This document shows, piece after piece, positions 12,034 to 24,805 of a stretch of 64,000 nt of DNA; the stretch's first letter is position 1; every line of letters begins with the position of its first letter. This DNA is from Kryptolebias marmoratus (taxonomy: Eukaryota; Chordata; Actinopteri; Cyprinodontiformes; Rivulidae). Where the stretch lies: assembly GCF_001649575.2 (NCBI RefSeq), contig NC_051430.1, positions 17,299,459 to 17,363,458 on the forward strand, written 5' to 3'. The notes below the pieces were generated by a model. It was not told the origin of the DNA. It saw only the letters and a program-made list of their open reading frames with translations, and did not search any database. The position numbers and the translations under genes are program-made.

Positions 12034-15000
12034 TTAACCGAAGGCACCTGCTGCTTTCCTGTTCTCAGTGAGGATGAGACCCTGATAGAGTTCTTTAGCA
12101 GGACTCCTCTGAGCCAGCTCCTCCCCATGCAGCCAGATCAGCAGCATCCTGTTCCCGTGCTCTTTGTAGCTGTGCTGACCTGTGGACAAACAAAGCAGTT
12201 CCACTTGTTTCAGCTCCAAAAAAAAGAAATAATCACAATTTTAAGGAGCGTTAGTTCCTCACAGATTAAAAACATTATGTCTTTATCAGGTTTTCTAAAT
12301 TCCCACCTGTCCACTGCTCCTCAATAGCAGAAACCTGCTCCTTGGTGAAGCCCCAGTGCTCTGCCAGTCTTTTCCAGTCCCTTGCCTTCATCTGCTCGTA
12401 CGCCAGGCGCCAAGTGACCGAACGGAGCTGCTTGGTCCCGTGGCGGTGGTCAAGCTTAAACGTTAACGGATGCTCGCTGCGAACGCTTTCATTAAGCTCC
12501 GGGTTGGCCTGAAAGGGCAATTAAATCATGTCAGTAGAATGATAAAGGCCACCAGCCTCAGAGAGAAACAGCAGCTTGGGGAGATATTATTGGCAAAACA
12601 CCAGCACACATGATTACTAATATGAATGCCAGAGTTAAACACTTTTACCATCAATAATTTCAGGGAATCGTGCATATCTTTAATTACATTGATGGTAAAT
12701 TGGCTGTCAAATGTTTCTGGGTTGCAAATCTTTTTTTTATTTATTTAAAAAAAAAAAACATTGGATGGTTTAATGTTATTAGAGGAGATTTAGCTAATGG
12801 AGAATGTGGCGTCGGAGAATAAATCATTTATGATGAAACCAAAGATGGATTATGCTGCAGCAGGTTGAACTTTCTCTCACCTGCCTCCACGTGTTGTATC
12901 TTTCTGCTTTGATGATCATGTCCACAATAATCACCTCATCTGCTCTGGCTGCCACACCCAGAGCTGTCTTGCCCTGCTGCTCCAAACCCAGCATGCAAAA
13001 AAGATGCATTATCTCATTTACCATTAGATTTTCTGATATTTTAATGTATTTCACTGGCGTTGTGGCAGATATTAATCACGTTTAGAAGGTTTAGCATAAT
13101 GATATTAGTAACTATGTGGATACTTTACTCTGTCCCGGAGTGTTAGATCCACGCCGGCTTTAAGAAGCATCTCCACAACTTCCATCTTGGCGAGTTCTGC
13201 AGCAAGGTGCAGGGCAGTCTGGGACCTCTAACAGTGCACAGTGCAACACAGGTTTACTGCTGTCCGTTGTTCCCAAGTTTCACTGGGTGAGGCTGATCGT
13301 ACCTTGTCGGTGGCGTTGATGTCGCAGCCCGCCACGAGCAGAGAATGGATGACAGGAATGTGGCCGTTCCTCACAGCCACGTGGAGAGGCGCCTCGAGGT
13401 GCTGAGAAAAATACATTCTCTGTGACAAACGCTTCAAAGAGCAAAGCTGATATGTGTGAGTCATCGGTGTTAGAGGAAAGCTTTGCCCCACTCCCCTCTG
13501 GTTCGCTCACCTGATCTTGAAAATCTGCACTGGCGTGGTACTCCAACAGGAGCTGGACAAGGGGAGTGTCACCCTTTCCTGAGACCTGATGGAGAGCGCT
13601 GCGTTTGGCCTACAAAGATATGGAGCTCAGCTCTACAAATTGAATCTTATTGCTCATTTTAATAACTAAATATACAGATTGCAGACAATCTCATTAACAG
13701 ATGGACAGCATAGGGCAGGAAAATCGAATTTATTTGAGTGTTTACAGTCTTATTGCACCTCTGTGAGGAGGTTGGGGTCGCAGCCAGCCTCCAGCAGGGC
13801 CAGGACACATTCTTCTTGACCGCTGTCTGCAGCCTGGTACAAAGCTGTCTCACCGTCCTACAACACCATCGGTTTCAATCAATGCTGCTTCCTAACAGGT
13901 AGAGACTGACTTTTTAATTGGCTTACCCTTAAAAAAAAACAACTCAATCAAAATGACTTTAGCTTTTCCAACATTAAAGGAACATAAACGGATGTTAAGC
14001 ATTTTTCTAACAAACTATTTAAATGAGAAAGTACGTGAAATTATATCAGCTTGAATTTTGTCCCTCGAGTGCCACCGTCAGAAGAATATTTGGCCACAGA
14101 TGTGTTTTATCAAAGCTCAATGTTCTAGTCAGAGCTTCAGTTCAGTCAGATCCCACTTTGTGATGTTTTATAACCGGAACACGTTTGAAACATCTCAATT
14201 AATCACAAGTAGGGCCGCCACTCAGGAGCGCTTTATTCACTGAACACGGAGTCACAAACCAAACTGTGATGGGGAATCATGTTTGCACCGGTCGTCTACC
14301 GTGTTGACTTCGTCCCGAGTATCAAAGCTCTGCAGCAGCAGTTGGACGGCGTCCAAGTGGCCGTTCCTGGCAGCTAAGTGCAGGGGCGTGTCCCCTCTCT
14401 GGCAGAAGGGAGGGAGGGAAACGACACACATCAAAGAGTGTTTGACTTTCTCTCAGGTGTGACGCAGGAAAAATGCCCCCAGGCACACTTGGAGCAAAAA
14501 AATAATTTTAAAATTGCCTTGTTTATGCTGTGAAAGATGCACCAAAAACTGACAAGCAACACACTCTCAGACCTGGTTGGGCTTCATGGTGGCCATGTAG
14601 TAGGGCTCCATCAGGATCTGTAACATTTCAATACATCCATGTTCTGCTGCCAGTGCAAAGGGCCGGTGTCCTGACTGAAGTAAACAGGGAAATCAGCCAT
14701 GCAGTCGTACACACTGAATGTCCTGTACCTCAGTAGGAAGTAAATGATACCTGATCATCTCTGTCCAACTCTTTCATCTGCAGATCGTTTATAATGTACT
14801 TTATGATTTCTGTGTGGTTGTTGATGGCGGCGCAGTGCATAATGTTCAGTCCTTCCTGGGGGAGAAAAAAACAACAACATTTCTGTCAAATTAGGTAGAC
14901 CTAATTTAGCATGAGGTTTTTAATAAGATGACTCCACCAGTGTTAGCTTTATTATTCAGAATATTTAGTTTTTAAAAAAAAAAAAAAAAAAAGATAAATG

Positions 15001-16641
15001 AGTACATCTCTCATCGTCCTACTTTACCTCGTTTTCAACCTTCTGTTCAGCTCCAGCCTGCACCAACAGTTTCAGGATCTCCAAACTCCCGAACCACGCA
15101 GCCAGATGAAGAGGTGCCACGCCGTACTGCCCGAAACAAAACACAAAGAGGTGCTTTGTTGTTCACTTTAATGCGTGCGTTAAGCGTTTTAAACCACACC
15201 TCACCTTGTCCTTTTGGTCCACCTTGACCCGGCGCTGTAGAAGGAACTGAACAGCTTCCTTGTTTTTGCCAGCTACAGCAAAGTGAAGGGCTGTCCTGTG
15301 ATGCTGTGTCAGTATTCACAAACATATTATTAGTTCTTCAGGAGTTTATCCACAACCCTCCATGTGAATCAAGTTCTATTCATGTGCGACAGCAAATAAT
15401 GTAACAGAGTTGTCTTATGAAACCCACCAAATTCCTCGCATTAACGTTAAGACTTTTTCCAAGATACTTCATGGTCTCCACATCGTTCCTCTTTGCCGCC
15501 TCTATGAACTGCTTCTCCGTCTCCAGTACTGCAGCCACACATTAAAAGATCCGACACATTTTTTTATATGGAAACATTCACACAGACAAAAACAGAATCC
15601 AACAAAGTCCAAACCTAAACAGTATCTTACTTAAAAAAAAATAATCAAGTGTGCACTTCTCTAAGAAGTTTACTTTTCTGATTCAATAAGTAAACCCCAG
15701 TTTTAATTCAAGGTTTTATGTGTTATGACACTGAAATATATCTGGCTCTAACTAAGTCTTAAAATTAGGTCAACTTTTATCTGATAAACAATAAGTTCAC
15801 ATAACCTTCTATCCAAGCTGTCATTTTGATTAAAAAAAGACAAACTGGAGATGTTTGGGCCTAATGGATAAAAGAAGGCTCGTTAAAAAATATCAGCCGA
15901 GCTCGGTTACTGAGGGCTGACGATTCGGATTTGTTTTGGCCAGGCACACCCAGACATCATGGAGAGGTCCAAAGTTTTCTCTAATCAAATGTGAGGCTGT
16001 GTGTTCGACAGCTGAAACGGGGTCCTGCAACAGGACACAGAAACAAGTCCACAGCAGGAAGACTGAAAATGGGATGACCCTGATCACAAGGGCCCAAGGT
16101 TCAGACCTCTGCCCCAGCTGAACTGGTGTGTTGGGACCTTAACAGAGCCGTGCAGCAATGCAAAACGTCCACAAACTGAAGCAGCGTTGTAAAGAGGATT
16201 GGGCTTGAGGTGGTTCTGCGATAACTTAGCAGAACTGAAGAGTTCCAACACGCTGATTCAGCAATTTCTCCTCTACGTCTGGTATTTACGTCGTTTTCAA
16301 ACACGGTAAGCACCAGAGGATGCTTCCCATGTTGTGTTCCCTAAAAATGTCACTCTGACTCAGTGAAGAACAGATAACGCAGAGTAAATGGAGCTCTAAG
16401 AAGAGCCTCGCTCCCAAATAATTCATTATAACTGTTTGAAACTCTTCTTTCCTGTTGCGTACTCACACATTTCTTTGTTGTCATAGCTGCTGTCGGCCTC
16501 TTGCTCAGAGTGCTTGTTGAGTATAAAGTCAGCGAACCCCCTGACGGTCTCCTTTCGCATCCACTTTTGGGGGTCCAGATCCTCCTTCTTGGGACAGCGC
16601 TCCTTGATCATAGTCCTCAAAGCCCCGACTCTTCGTTCCAT
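12034..16641 (-). CDS. ankdd1b: Ankyrin repeat and death domain protein 1B, complete, 14 exons
   Basis: Exons in transcript order: 16641-16467, 15528-15428, 15303-15205, 15126-15028, 14855-14751, 14674-14573, 14398-14300, 13857-13759, 13609-13511, 13401-13303, 13227-13129, 12979-12881, 12508-12307, 12179-12034, giving 540 residues. A charged N-terminus of about 60 residues leads into eleven ankyrin units with cores such as HRTALHFAVAG, GVAPLHLAAWFG, GDTPLHLAARNGH, SQTALHLAAELA and GKTALGVAARA. A C-terminal death domain follows (about residues 430-535: LRSVTWRLAYEQMKARDW, EEQWTG, HGNRMLLIWLHGEE). It most resembles ANKDD1A/B proteins; the 1B call rests on its position between poc5 and polk. Eight ankyrin exons are exactly 99 bases and phase 0. 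The ATG at 16641 is the first in frame after an upstream stop. The molecular function of this family is not established; an adaptor role is inferred from the domains. Confidence 0.92.
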
Positions 16642-17038
16642 CGGGAAGTTCCTTCAAACGACCTCTTGGCAAGAAGAAGTGTCACCAGGTTTCCCCGCAG
16701 TCCCAAGCGGAGCAGGACTCGAAGTGGATCACAAGTTTCTGAGGGCTGATCCGTGTTTACTTTACCGGCTCACGCCCTGAAAAAAGGTCCTCTGATAGCA
16801 GGGGAGTGCGTTTAATGTGACTCGCTTCGACTGCGTGTGTGACTAGAAGGAGGGACGCCTGCAGATTATTTAAGTTTGTTGACTTTTCAATCACGCAGAA
16901 AGATTTATGAAGCTGAACGTCATGCTCTGGTCGTCTGCTGAGGAACGTTAGGCATGATTCAGTCACAAAAACAGTCGAATCAAATTGGAGTTTGGTTTTA
17001 AAAAAATATGACACAAAAGTGAGAATTCAGGCAGGATA
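16642..17038 (-). promoter_or_regulatory. ankdd1b: Short ankdd1b upstream region
   Basis: Only about 400 bases separate the ankdd1b ATG from the probable polk poly(A) signal, so the promoter and 5' UTR of ankdd1b must lie here or overlap the polk 3' UTR. I see no TATA box or convincing factor site. The call is from position alone. Confidence 0.35.
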
Positions 17039-17044
17039 TTTATT
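17039..17044 (-). terminator. polk: polk poly(A) signal AATAAA (minus)
   Basis: TTTATT on the plus strand, about 450 bases past the polk stop. Other AT-rich near-matches lie between 17100 and 17400, so this is the likeliest of several. Confidence 0.4.
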
Positions 17045-17491
17045 ACATATCTTCATTATCAGTATGGACAAAAAATTAAGAAATCACTGAAATAAATTAA
17101 AGATAAATTTTAAAATCTGAAGCCAGAAGCAGGTTTAAATATCATCATGTTCACATCAGAATTCTTAAATAAAATATAAGCCTCACCAAGTAAAAACATG
17201 TAGAATATGGAATAAAATTTAAATATGTGAGAAATTACTATATTTTTGTGTATGGCTTAAAAAATAAGTTACTTAGTGCAAGTGTTTGGTTTCTCATGGC
17301 AGCTTTTTTTATATATATATATAAGATATATATAAGATGATTTTTGTGAGGAGAGTTAAGGCTGCTGACTTCATGGCATAATTTAATAAAAATAAACCTG
17401 TTGAATGAAACCATGAGACTGAAGGAGCTGAGCGCCACTCCTCGCTGCAGAAAACCTCCCAGGGTGGGCGGATAATCTTCATGGGTTACCA

Positions 17492-20400
17492 TCACCGGAA
17501 GAACTTGTCGATGGTGTTGTGAAGAGCGGCGCTTTTAGCTTTTTTAGACGGAGGAGAGGAAGGCGTGTCTCGTCTAAGACGAGAAGGAAAGCAAAGCATT
17601 TTTTAAAAAAGGAAAATAATTATGCATAAAATGTACAGAGCAGCTGCAAACATTTTGTTTCACCTTTTGTTTTTGCCTTTACTCGCTTGTCTTGACAGTA
17701 GAAGTCTGCTGTCTACGGAGAAAAACGAACAAGAACAAAAAAATTACTTCCTTTCTAATCTTTTTTTCTGACAAAAAAACAAAAAAGAAGACACAGGGTG
17801 AGGAGGAACGCGGATGTAGCGTCGCCTCGGCACCATAAAGACTGCAGTTCCACAAGCCGGCTCGTTAGAGAACCAGGCTCCGGGTCTTTGTGGGAAATGA
17901 AAAGGTGAGAAAGTGATTCTGTCGTTTCCAACACCAGGGGCTCAGGGGGCCACCGTGGGGTGAAATGAGATGTCTTTTTCTCGGTGTGAATCGATACAAC
18001 CTTCTCATACAGTGTCACTGTCAGCAAACAACAGGGTCAGAGGTCACCGGCAACCCTTGAGACAGACAATGCTTCTGTTCACTCTGAAGGAGTCACACGC
18101 CCGCGGTTTATGGGCGTTTTTAAGAGCCTTGGATCCTCAGCAGAGAATGGATCCATCCTCTCAGAGTGAAGGAACAAATGACTTAGCGGCACAAAGGACT
18201 AGTTGAGTAATCACCTACCTACCTGCTCTGCAGCTACTTAGCATAACTTAACATATAAAGCTTAACGACTTCTGCAAACTTTGTGTTATTTTAGCCATTC
18301 ATATAACAAAACATTTAGCTCATTCGGGAAATGGGATCTCTTTAATTTGCCTCAGCGTACCCAATCTGCTTTTATCTTATGCTACTTTTAATGTTTAGCT
18401 TCTGTTCTGCTACTTTTAGCTTTTAGCCACCTCTTTGCTGCTTTTAGCTATCCTTTTGACGGTTTTAGCAAACCCTTTGGTACTTTTAGCATCTAGCTAA
18501 CCTTTTGCAACATTTAGCCTTTAGCCAACCTTTTGCTGGATTTTAGTTTTAGCTGGCATTTGTGCATTTTTTGACTCGTGTTTTGCACCTTTTAGCTTTT
18601 AGCTAGTGTTTCAGTTTCAGCTTCTCCATCAAATTTCCGCAAAATCATTCAGCACTCAGAGTTGGCACGGTCTTTTCTGTGAAACTGCAACTTCTCGTTT
18701 ATGTTTTGTCTGTCTCGTGCATTGTGAGCAAACATCTTTCTTGCATGTCTGCCAGTAAAGCTGAATCTGACGCAGAGTGAAGAAAAGTGAACCGGCTCAC
18801 CTTCGGTCTTGCTATTTTTAACTGCAGATTGTCCTCCGAGCTCATGCAGGACCTCCTGGTTCAGGCAGAGGTCAACGTGCCGGTTGAAGACGGCGAGGTC
18901 ATCTGTGTCCTGGGTCAGCTGACACACCGGGCAGACGAGGACGGGGCTTTCACCACGACCTGACCGGTGCTCCTGCAAGGTCCCGGGTCTGTTGTCACCT
19001 TCAATCAGCAGAACCTTTTGAACAGAATTGTCCTTTAGGCCATGTTGGCCTTCCGGAAGACAAATGTTGCTCGACTCCAGCCCTTCACCGTTTACTGACT
19101 GCTCCTTTTTAACTTTGTGCGCTCCGTTCTGTTTGTGCACCGCTTCGTATCTCTGATTCTCCGGGTCTAACTCTGCTGCCGAGTCTTTGGTTAGCTTTGT
19201 GGCGTCGTCATTAAGACAGCGGTCTATGTGTCTGTTGAAGACGTTCAAGTCAGTCGTCTCGACTTGTCTGAAGCACACTGGACACGTGAGGGATTCTGTT
19301 TGTGTCCCACAGCCTGATGTCGACGGATGAGCCTGAACAGAGACAGCAGGCTCATTTTCAGAAAGGTCTGAAGCGACGCCGTTGTTCTGGTTTGCTCGAG
19401 CCTCTTTAGAGTCACTCGTTAAAGAAGTCATCTTAGAAACGTCTTCCCCACATCCTTCAGATTGTGTGCTTAAATTAGCTGCTAGGAGTTGGAGTCTTTT
19501 GGCACGAGCTCTTTGAAAGAAGGACTGCTGGGGTTTCTCATCAGTTTGCCTTCCTTCTGAACGTCTCTGCTCACTTTGCCAGCCAGCTTCGTCTCGTCTG
19601 CCGTCTTTCTGCGCTGTTAGATGAGCCAGAGGCTGTGAAGTTTGGATCGGGTGATCAGAGGGTTGCTCTTTTTCGAGGCCCTGCTGCATTACTCGGGCAG
19701 AGCGACTGCAGTCTGTCTTGCCTGGCTGAAGAAAGCCAACGATGCTCCTCTGCATGGGCGTCTTGTCATCCACACTGACAAAGGCAGATATTCGAACACC
19801 TAAAAGCACAAAAAGAGAAAGGGAAATTCTAATGACGCGCAGCATATTACAATTCACTTAGATTTATTGTTTTCCTGTTTTTTTTTTTCCCCTAAGGTTT
19901 TTGCAACCTGACTATTTCTGCATACTTTGTGCCATTTTAGCCATTCATATATCAAAAAGTTCAGCTCATTCAGGAGATGGGCGCTATGAACTTTGGTTTC
20001 ATTACCTTTTATACTTTTTCAAAATATTTAACTTTATTTACAAATATTTTCCCCTTAGAAAACCACAGAGATCTCCTTAATTCCTTTAAAAACATATTGA
20101 AATCTGCTTCACCACAGTGGCTTTATTTTTGTCTTCTTAAGATACTTTTAGCTACTGTTCTGCAACTTTTAGCTTCTAGCCCTTTGCTATTTTTAGCCAG
20201 CCTTATACTGCTCTTAGCTTTTTGGCTTTTAGCTACCGTTTTGCTTCTTTTAGCTTTAACAACTGAGTTTCAGCTTCCTCAGCAAAATCACTCAGCATTC
20301 ACACAGCATTTTTGCAGAAAATACACTTTTTCCAGCTTTAATCTAGCTATAATAATTGATATGTCATTTATAATGTTAAATGTGATTACCCATAAGCCTC

Positions 20401-23400
20401 AGCCTCAGTGGTTGGGGACTTTCATTTTCTATTTCCATTTTCAGTAAGTCCTTAGCGACAGCAAAGATGTCCTCCACCGTAGCAACAGCGCATGAGAGCG
20501 TCTGCGCCCTGGTTTTTACCTCAAAGTTGACGTTCTTGAGCTTCAGAGTCACCGTTTTACCCTTCAGAAAAAAACAAACACAAAACACTTGAAGCCAAGA
20601 TGATCAATACAGCTGTTCGACAGGACTGACAACAGAAAGATGGAAATCTGTGTAGCCTCTCATATGGAGTGTGTTTCATGCGTGTTCATAGTAATGTGAT
20701 CATCTCCCAGGGGGAATACTTCTGAGGCGAATAGTGGCCCCTGCTGTCTCTTTAATGGCCCTCCATTTTCTCTTGCTATTAAGGGACTAAGGCAGGGGGG
20801 CCAAGCTATCTGGGCCATCCTCCATCGATTCAGAAAGAAATGGACAGGTTGATGTAACTGCGAGATTCAGCCTGGAGTTTAGGAGATGCTTGAAAGGCCA
20901 AGAATAGGATGGCATTGTTACCAGAAAAATGTTTTTATAGTGATATTTCCATTTCATTTTTCACAACAGCAATGATTTTACAATATGTAAAGTTACTGTG
21001 ATTTTTTTAACCCTCTGAGATACCTTTATGTTGGAAAGAAATAAAGCAGCTTTCATTCAGTACCTTTAGCCCTTCTTTCTTCATGTCCTCTGCCAGATCT
21101 TCACAGAGCTCTCTGCATAATAACAACTGCTCATCAGGTTTACTCAGTTCTTTAAATGTTCTGTCAGTATGAATCAGAAATCAGAGTAAAAATCAACAGA
21201 ATAAACGTGACGTAAAGGAACCATGTTGATGGCTATCTTCATGAAACATACCTCTCTGTGCTCATACTCTTTCTTTCTTCGTGTCTGAATAAAAGTAAAA
21301 AAAAAAAAAACAGAAAATAATTTCCTCCTTTTTTTTAGCTTGACTGATTTTTAAAAAAAAATCTAATTTCCAATTAGCTGCTCTAAATATAATAAAATGA
21401 ACACCTTGGTAGAAACGTGGAGCCGAGACCCAGGGCAATCTGCATGAAGTGATGCCAAGCCGTCTCCGAGAACAACAACGACAACAGTGCCATCTGCTGG
21501 CCAAGGTGTGCGCAGCTGGTGATCCCCAGAGACTTCAGCATTTTTTCACTCACCTTCCCAATGCCACAAACCTGAAGAAATACATAAAATACAGTTTTAC
21601 TGCACACATTTACCGATAAGTATTTTAACCCAGATCTCGTTCCAACATCTGAAATACATGACAATATCTGTGTGCCACGTGTGTTAAAAGAAAACAACAC
21701 ACAGCAAACAATGAGCTCCTGCATTTTACAACCTTTACTTTTCAACAACCACTTTCTCTAACCACTTAACTCTTATGTCAAGAGCTAAAAATCAAGTGAA
21801 AGGGCTGCAAATAATATACTCTTCCTCCAATGTAGATGTGAAAACTTTCACATTACAACTAAAAGACAGCAATCAAGTTCAATCGAAGGCAACCAAACTG
21901 CTTTTCTGGTGGCTAATTCAAGGTTGTTTAACTTCAGCGTGTCCTAAAAGAAATGTATGTTTGTGTCAAAATATATTTGAACTTAACATTAGGATCGGTT
22001 AGGTATTTAAAGGTTTGATATAAATAAATATCTAGTATCTGATGTTGAAAAGAATGTCCAAGAGACGCTGTCAGCCGAAGCTGGCGTGACGCAATCAGCC
22101 GACGGTGTCGCTAAATACAACATCCAGCTGTGTTGCAAGTCTCGCAGCTGTACACTGACTGCACAGCGTGTTACATCCCTTATTACATCAATAATCTTAA
22201 TGTAAACAAAAAAAACGGACCTCGTGTGGCAACAGCAAAGCGACTTTTTGCCACCAGGTCATAGATATAACATTAGTTAGCGAGTGCTAACATGATCCTG
22301 CTGGGGCGTCCTGAATGACCCGTGGCTGCATCCATGCATTCACACGTGAAACTTTAGATATATGCGAGTGAACAATCTGCACTGAAACAAGCAGTTTGTT
22401 TGTTATATTTTCATTTAGGTGATATTTTTACTGTACTTTGCGAACAGGAAGCTCCTGGATGAAGTCCATGACCGCCTCCCTGGTGGGGAGGAGTCTGTAC
22501 TGTCCGTTGGGCTTGTTCTTATCACTGCAAACTTTGGCAAGCATCGTGTTTGGGGCAATTCCTAGAAGGTTGACAAGTCAGAATCAACAAGTAAACTTGA
22601 TGTTTTAAGTTAATGATACTGAGCAACTGATTTCTAACAATATTATTGCTGACCAGGTTTGTAAACGCCAAGTTAGACTGAAGTTTCTTTGAAATCTATA
22701 TTGTTTAGCATTAACTCTATTCTGAATATAAGAGACTTTAGAATATTAGGGATATTTTTTTTATGTGGCTTTAAAGATATAATGTCCTATTAGGTATGTC
22801 CCAAAGTTTTTCCTCACCTGCGCTGGCAGTCAGCATGGTCTTCTGCTCAATGCGGAAGCGCATCTCTCTCACGGCCTCCTCCACAGACAACCCAAACACC
22901 TCAGATCTACCACCAGCTCCCCCCTCAGAGCCAGGCAGGTGGGGAGAGGAGGTCGGACTGTCCTCAAAAAGGACTGGAGAGAGCTCTGCCTCCTGATGAC
23001 GTTGAGCCTGCTTTTCATCTGCACAGAAAAGATTTCCCACGTGACCAGATAGATTCCTGGTGCACAAAAGATTTGTACTTTTGTTCATTAGGCCGTACCC
23101 AAAGCACCGCTCTGGGAGGAGAAGCGATGGGTACGGGAGGACTCTGGCCAACTCTGCCTCTGCTTCAGGTGGTCTGTGAAATCTAAATAGGCCTCATCCA
23201 GACTCATCGGCTGGAAGTGAGGATCGTAGTCTGCAAAAATCTCCCGGATCTGAGAGATGCACTTTATGAGCACCTCTTACGGCGACACAAAAAGCATAGC
23301 GTGGCTTTTGTTTTGCAACTGTTCAGGTGTTTGCTCTTACCTCATCACTCACGGCTCTGTATTTATCAAAATTGGGAGGCACAATCACCAAGCTGGGGCA

Positions 23401-24528
23401 GAGTTTCTTTGCAATGAAGCCAGGCATGGCGGCTCGAACCCCGTATTTCCTGGCATGATAATTAGATGTAGACTAAAAATGAAAAAAAACAAACAAAAGG
23501 AAGAACGTTTGCTTTAGGATCATACAGGCATGGTTTTAAAAGTAATAAATGTAAAAATTTATGTTTAATTGTGCACATTGTGTCATATAAAGTAAATAGT
23601 TTGTATAGTGTTCAGTTTTATTTAGTGAAACAAACTTGTATTTTAGTGAGATTTAACTTCAAATGTTAGTATTTGGTATTAAAAGTATTATTATTTATGA
23701 CAATGTGGCATGCAGAAACCTAAAAGGTTAATTACTCTGACATATAACTAAACAAGTATAAAAGTAGTATGTATAATATTTGTCTGTTTCTTTAATATTT
23801 CACCCACCAGCATACTTGAGGATCCTACAGCCATCGGCTTGTCCTTCAGTTCGGGACAGTCTCTCATCTCCACGGCTGCATAGAAAGCATCCATGTCCAC
23901 ATGCACAATCACTCTGCTCAGATCCCGACTCCTCTCCAGCTCCGAGAACAACTTTTCCACCTACGTCAAGATTTTTCTTTTTAAGTTCTTACATGACAGG
24001 CGATCACGTTCACGTAGCCTCTGACCAGGAAGCCACGTCAGCTTTACTGTGATGTGTCTGTAATATGTCTAACCTGAGCTCGGGCTTTCTTTAGCTGTTG
24101 TTCTGTGATCTGAGCCTTCTGGAGCATCATTTTCTCAATGCGCTGGTTCACCTGCTGCTCCCTTTTCAGCTCATTCTCGTAAAACCTGGATCCCTGCAAG
24201 ATAAGGTCATGGATAAATGCTTTTTATTATACAAGAGATAGTAACCGCAAAGTAAATGCCACAGCTCTTTTTTGTTTATATACATTCTTCTCTATACAGC
24301 CTTCAGTAATGACTAAGAGTCATTCACATGATCTCAGAGAGTAGGTAGCAGTAAAATGCTGGTTTAGAGTGTATTTTAGTGTTTATGAGCTGATTAAGTC
24401 TCTACCTTGGACGCTTCCATGATGATTTTATTGATCTTGTCTCTGTCAAGACCCTCCATGCCAGCCTTGTTGTCATTGAGCGCCATTCGGGAGAGAAAGC
24501 TCTCCTCTTTGGTGGCTGCAGCCTCCAT
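17492..24528 (-). CDS. polk: DNA polymerase kappa, complete, 14 exons
   Basis: Y-family polymerase that bypasses bulky minor-groove DNA lesions in the nucleus. Exons in transcript order: 24528-24406, 24193-24074, 23960-23808, 23472-23341, 23249-23099, 23018-22818, 22561-22437, 21571-21405, 21284-21252, 21160-21064, 20561-20390, 19799-18801, 17712-17664, 17573-17492. They encode 867 residues (human 870). N-clasp with [19 protein letters not shown]; palm motif [13 protein letters not shown] (metal ligand D103, steric-gate Y108); SLDEAY (D194, E195); [36 protein letters not shown] helix-hairpin-helix; little-finger [31 protein letters not shown] (FF at about 585-586) looks like a REV1-interacting motif. 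Two UBZ4 fingers: C664, C667, H682, C686 and C781, C784, H799, C803. The tail HNTIDKFFR is a PCNA-binding box. All catalytic residues are present. Confidence 0.97.
18271..18661 (+). repeat. TTTTAGC-rich dispersed repeat, copy B
   Basis: Starts with TTTAGCCATTCATATAACAA, continues through many loosely tandem TTTTAGC(T) units and ends with AAATCATTCAGCACTCA. It lies in the intron after the polk zinc-finger exon, in the same orientation as copy C on the other side of that exon. Confidence 0.75.
19917..20315 (+). repeat. TTTTAGC-rich dispersed repeat, copy C
   Basis: Starts with TTTTAGCCATTCATATATCA, has an AT-rich middle and an array of TTTTAGC(T) units, and ends with AAAATCACTCAGCATTCAC. It lies in the intron before the polk zinc-finger exon. 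It is the most complete of the four copies. Confidence 0.75.
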
Positions 24529-24749
24529 CCTGTCGTTTTGTGGCAGTCTGACCCCGTTTAAAACACCTTGCTTGAAGATATCCTAAGTCTGTGCTCCATT
24601 TTGTTGTGTCGTTTTCTTCTGGAGGAGAAAACCTCACGGAATAACCTTAAAAAAACACGCTCCCTTACCCTATACAACCTTAGCGGTATACGTGAATTGA
24701 AAACTCTCGGCTGTCTAACGTTCATGTCCCTCCATGTTTTGAAAGTCGA

Positions 24750-24800
24750 TTTTGGCGCCACTTCCGCATACGTCATCATCGACGAGGCGGAAACAACCGA
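24750..24800 (-). promoter_or_regulatory. polk: polk proximal promoter: E2F, ETS and CRE-like sites
   Basis: On the minus strand GCGGAAGTGGCGCCAAAA (24767-24750) combines an ETS core CGGAAGTG with an E2F palindrome GGCGCCAAA. A CRE-like TGACGTA sits just upstream at 24775-24769. The polk ATG is about 230 bases downstream with no intron required. In human, POLK and CERT1 share a short bidirectional promoter; here the cluster ends within about 30 bases of a LINE tail. Binding is inferred from motif match only. Confidence 0.5.
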
Positions 24801-24805
24801 AAAAA

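Noticed and set aside
18649..19857. A 402-codon open frame on the minus strand taken as a single-exon gene
   Set aside because: It is the polk zinc-finger exon extended into both introns. The acceptor before 19799 and donor after 18801 trim it, and the trimmed exon joins in frame with its neighbours.
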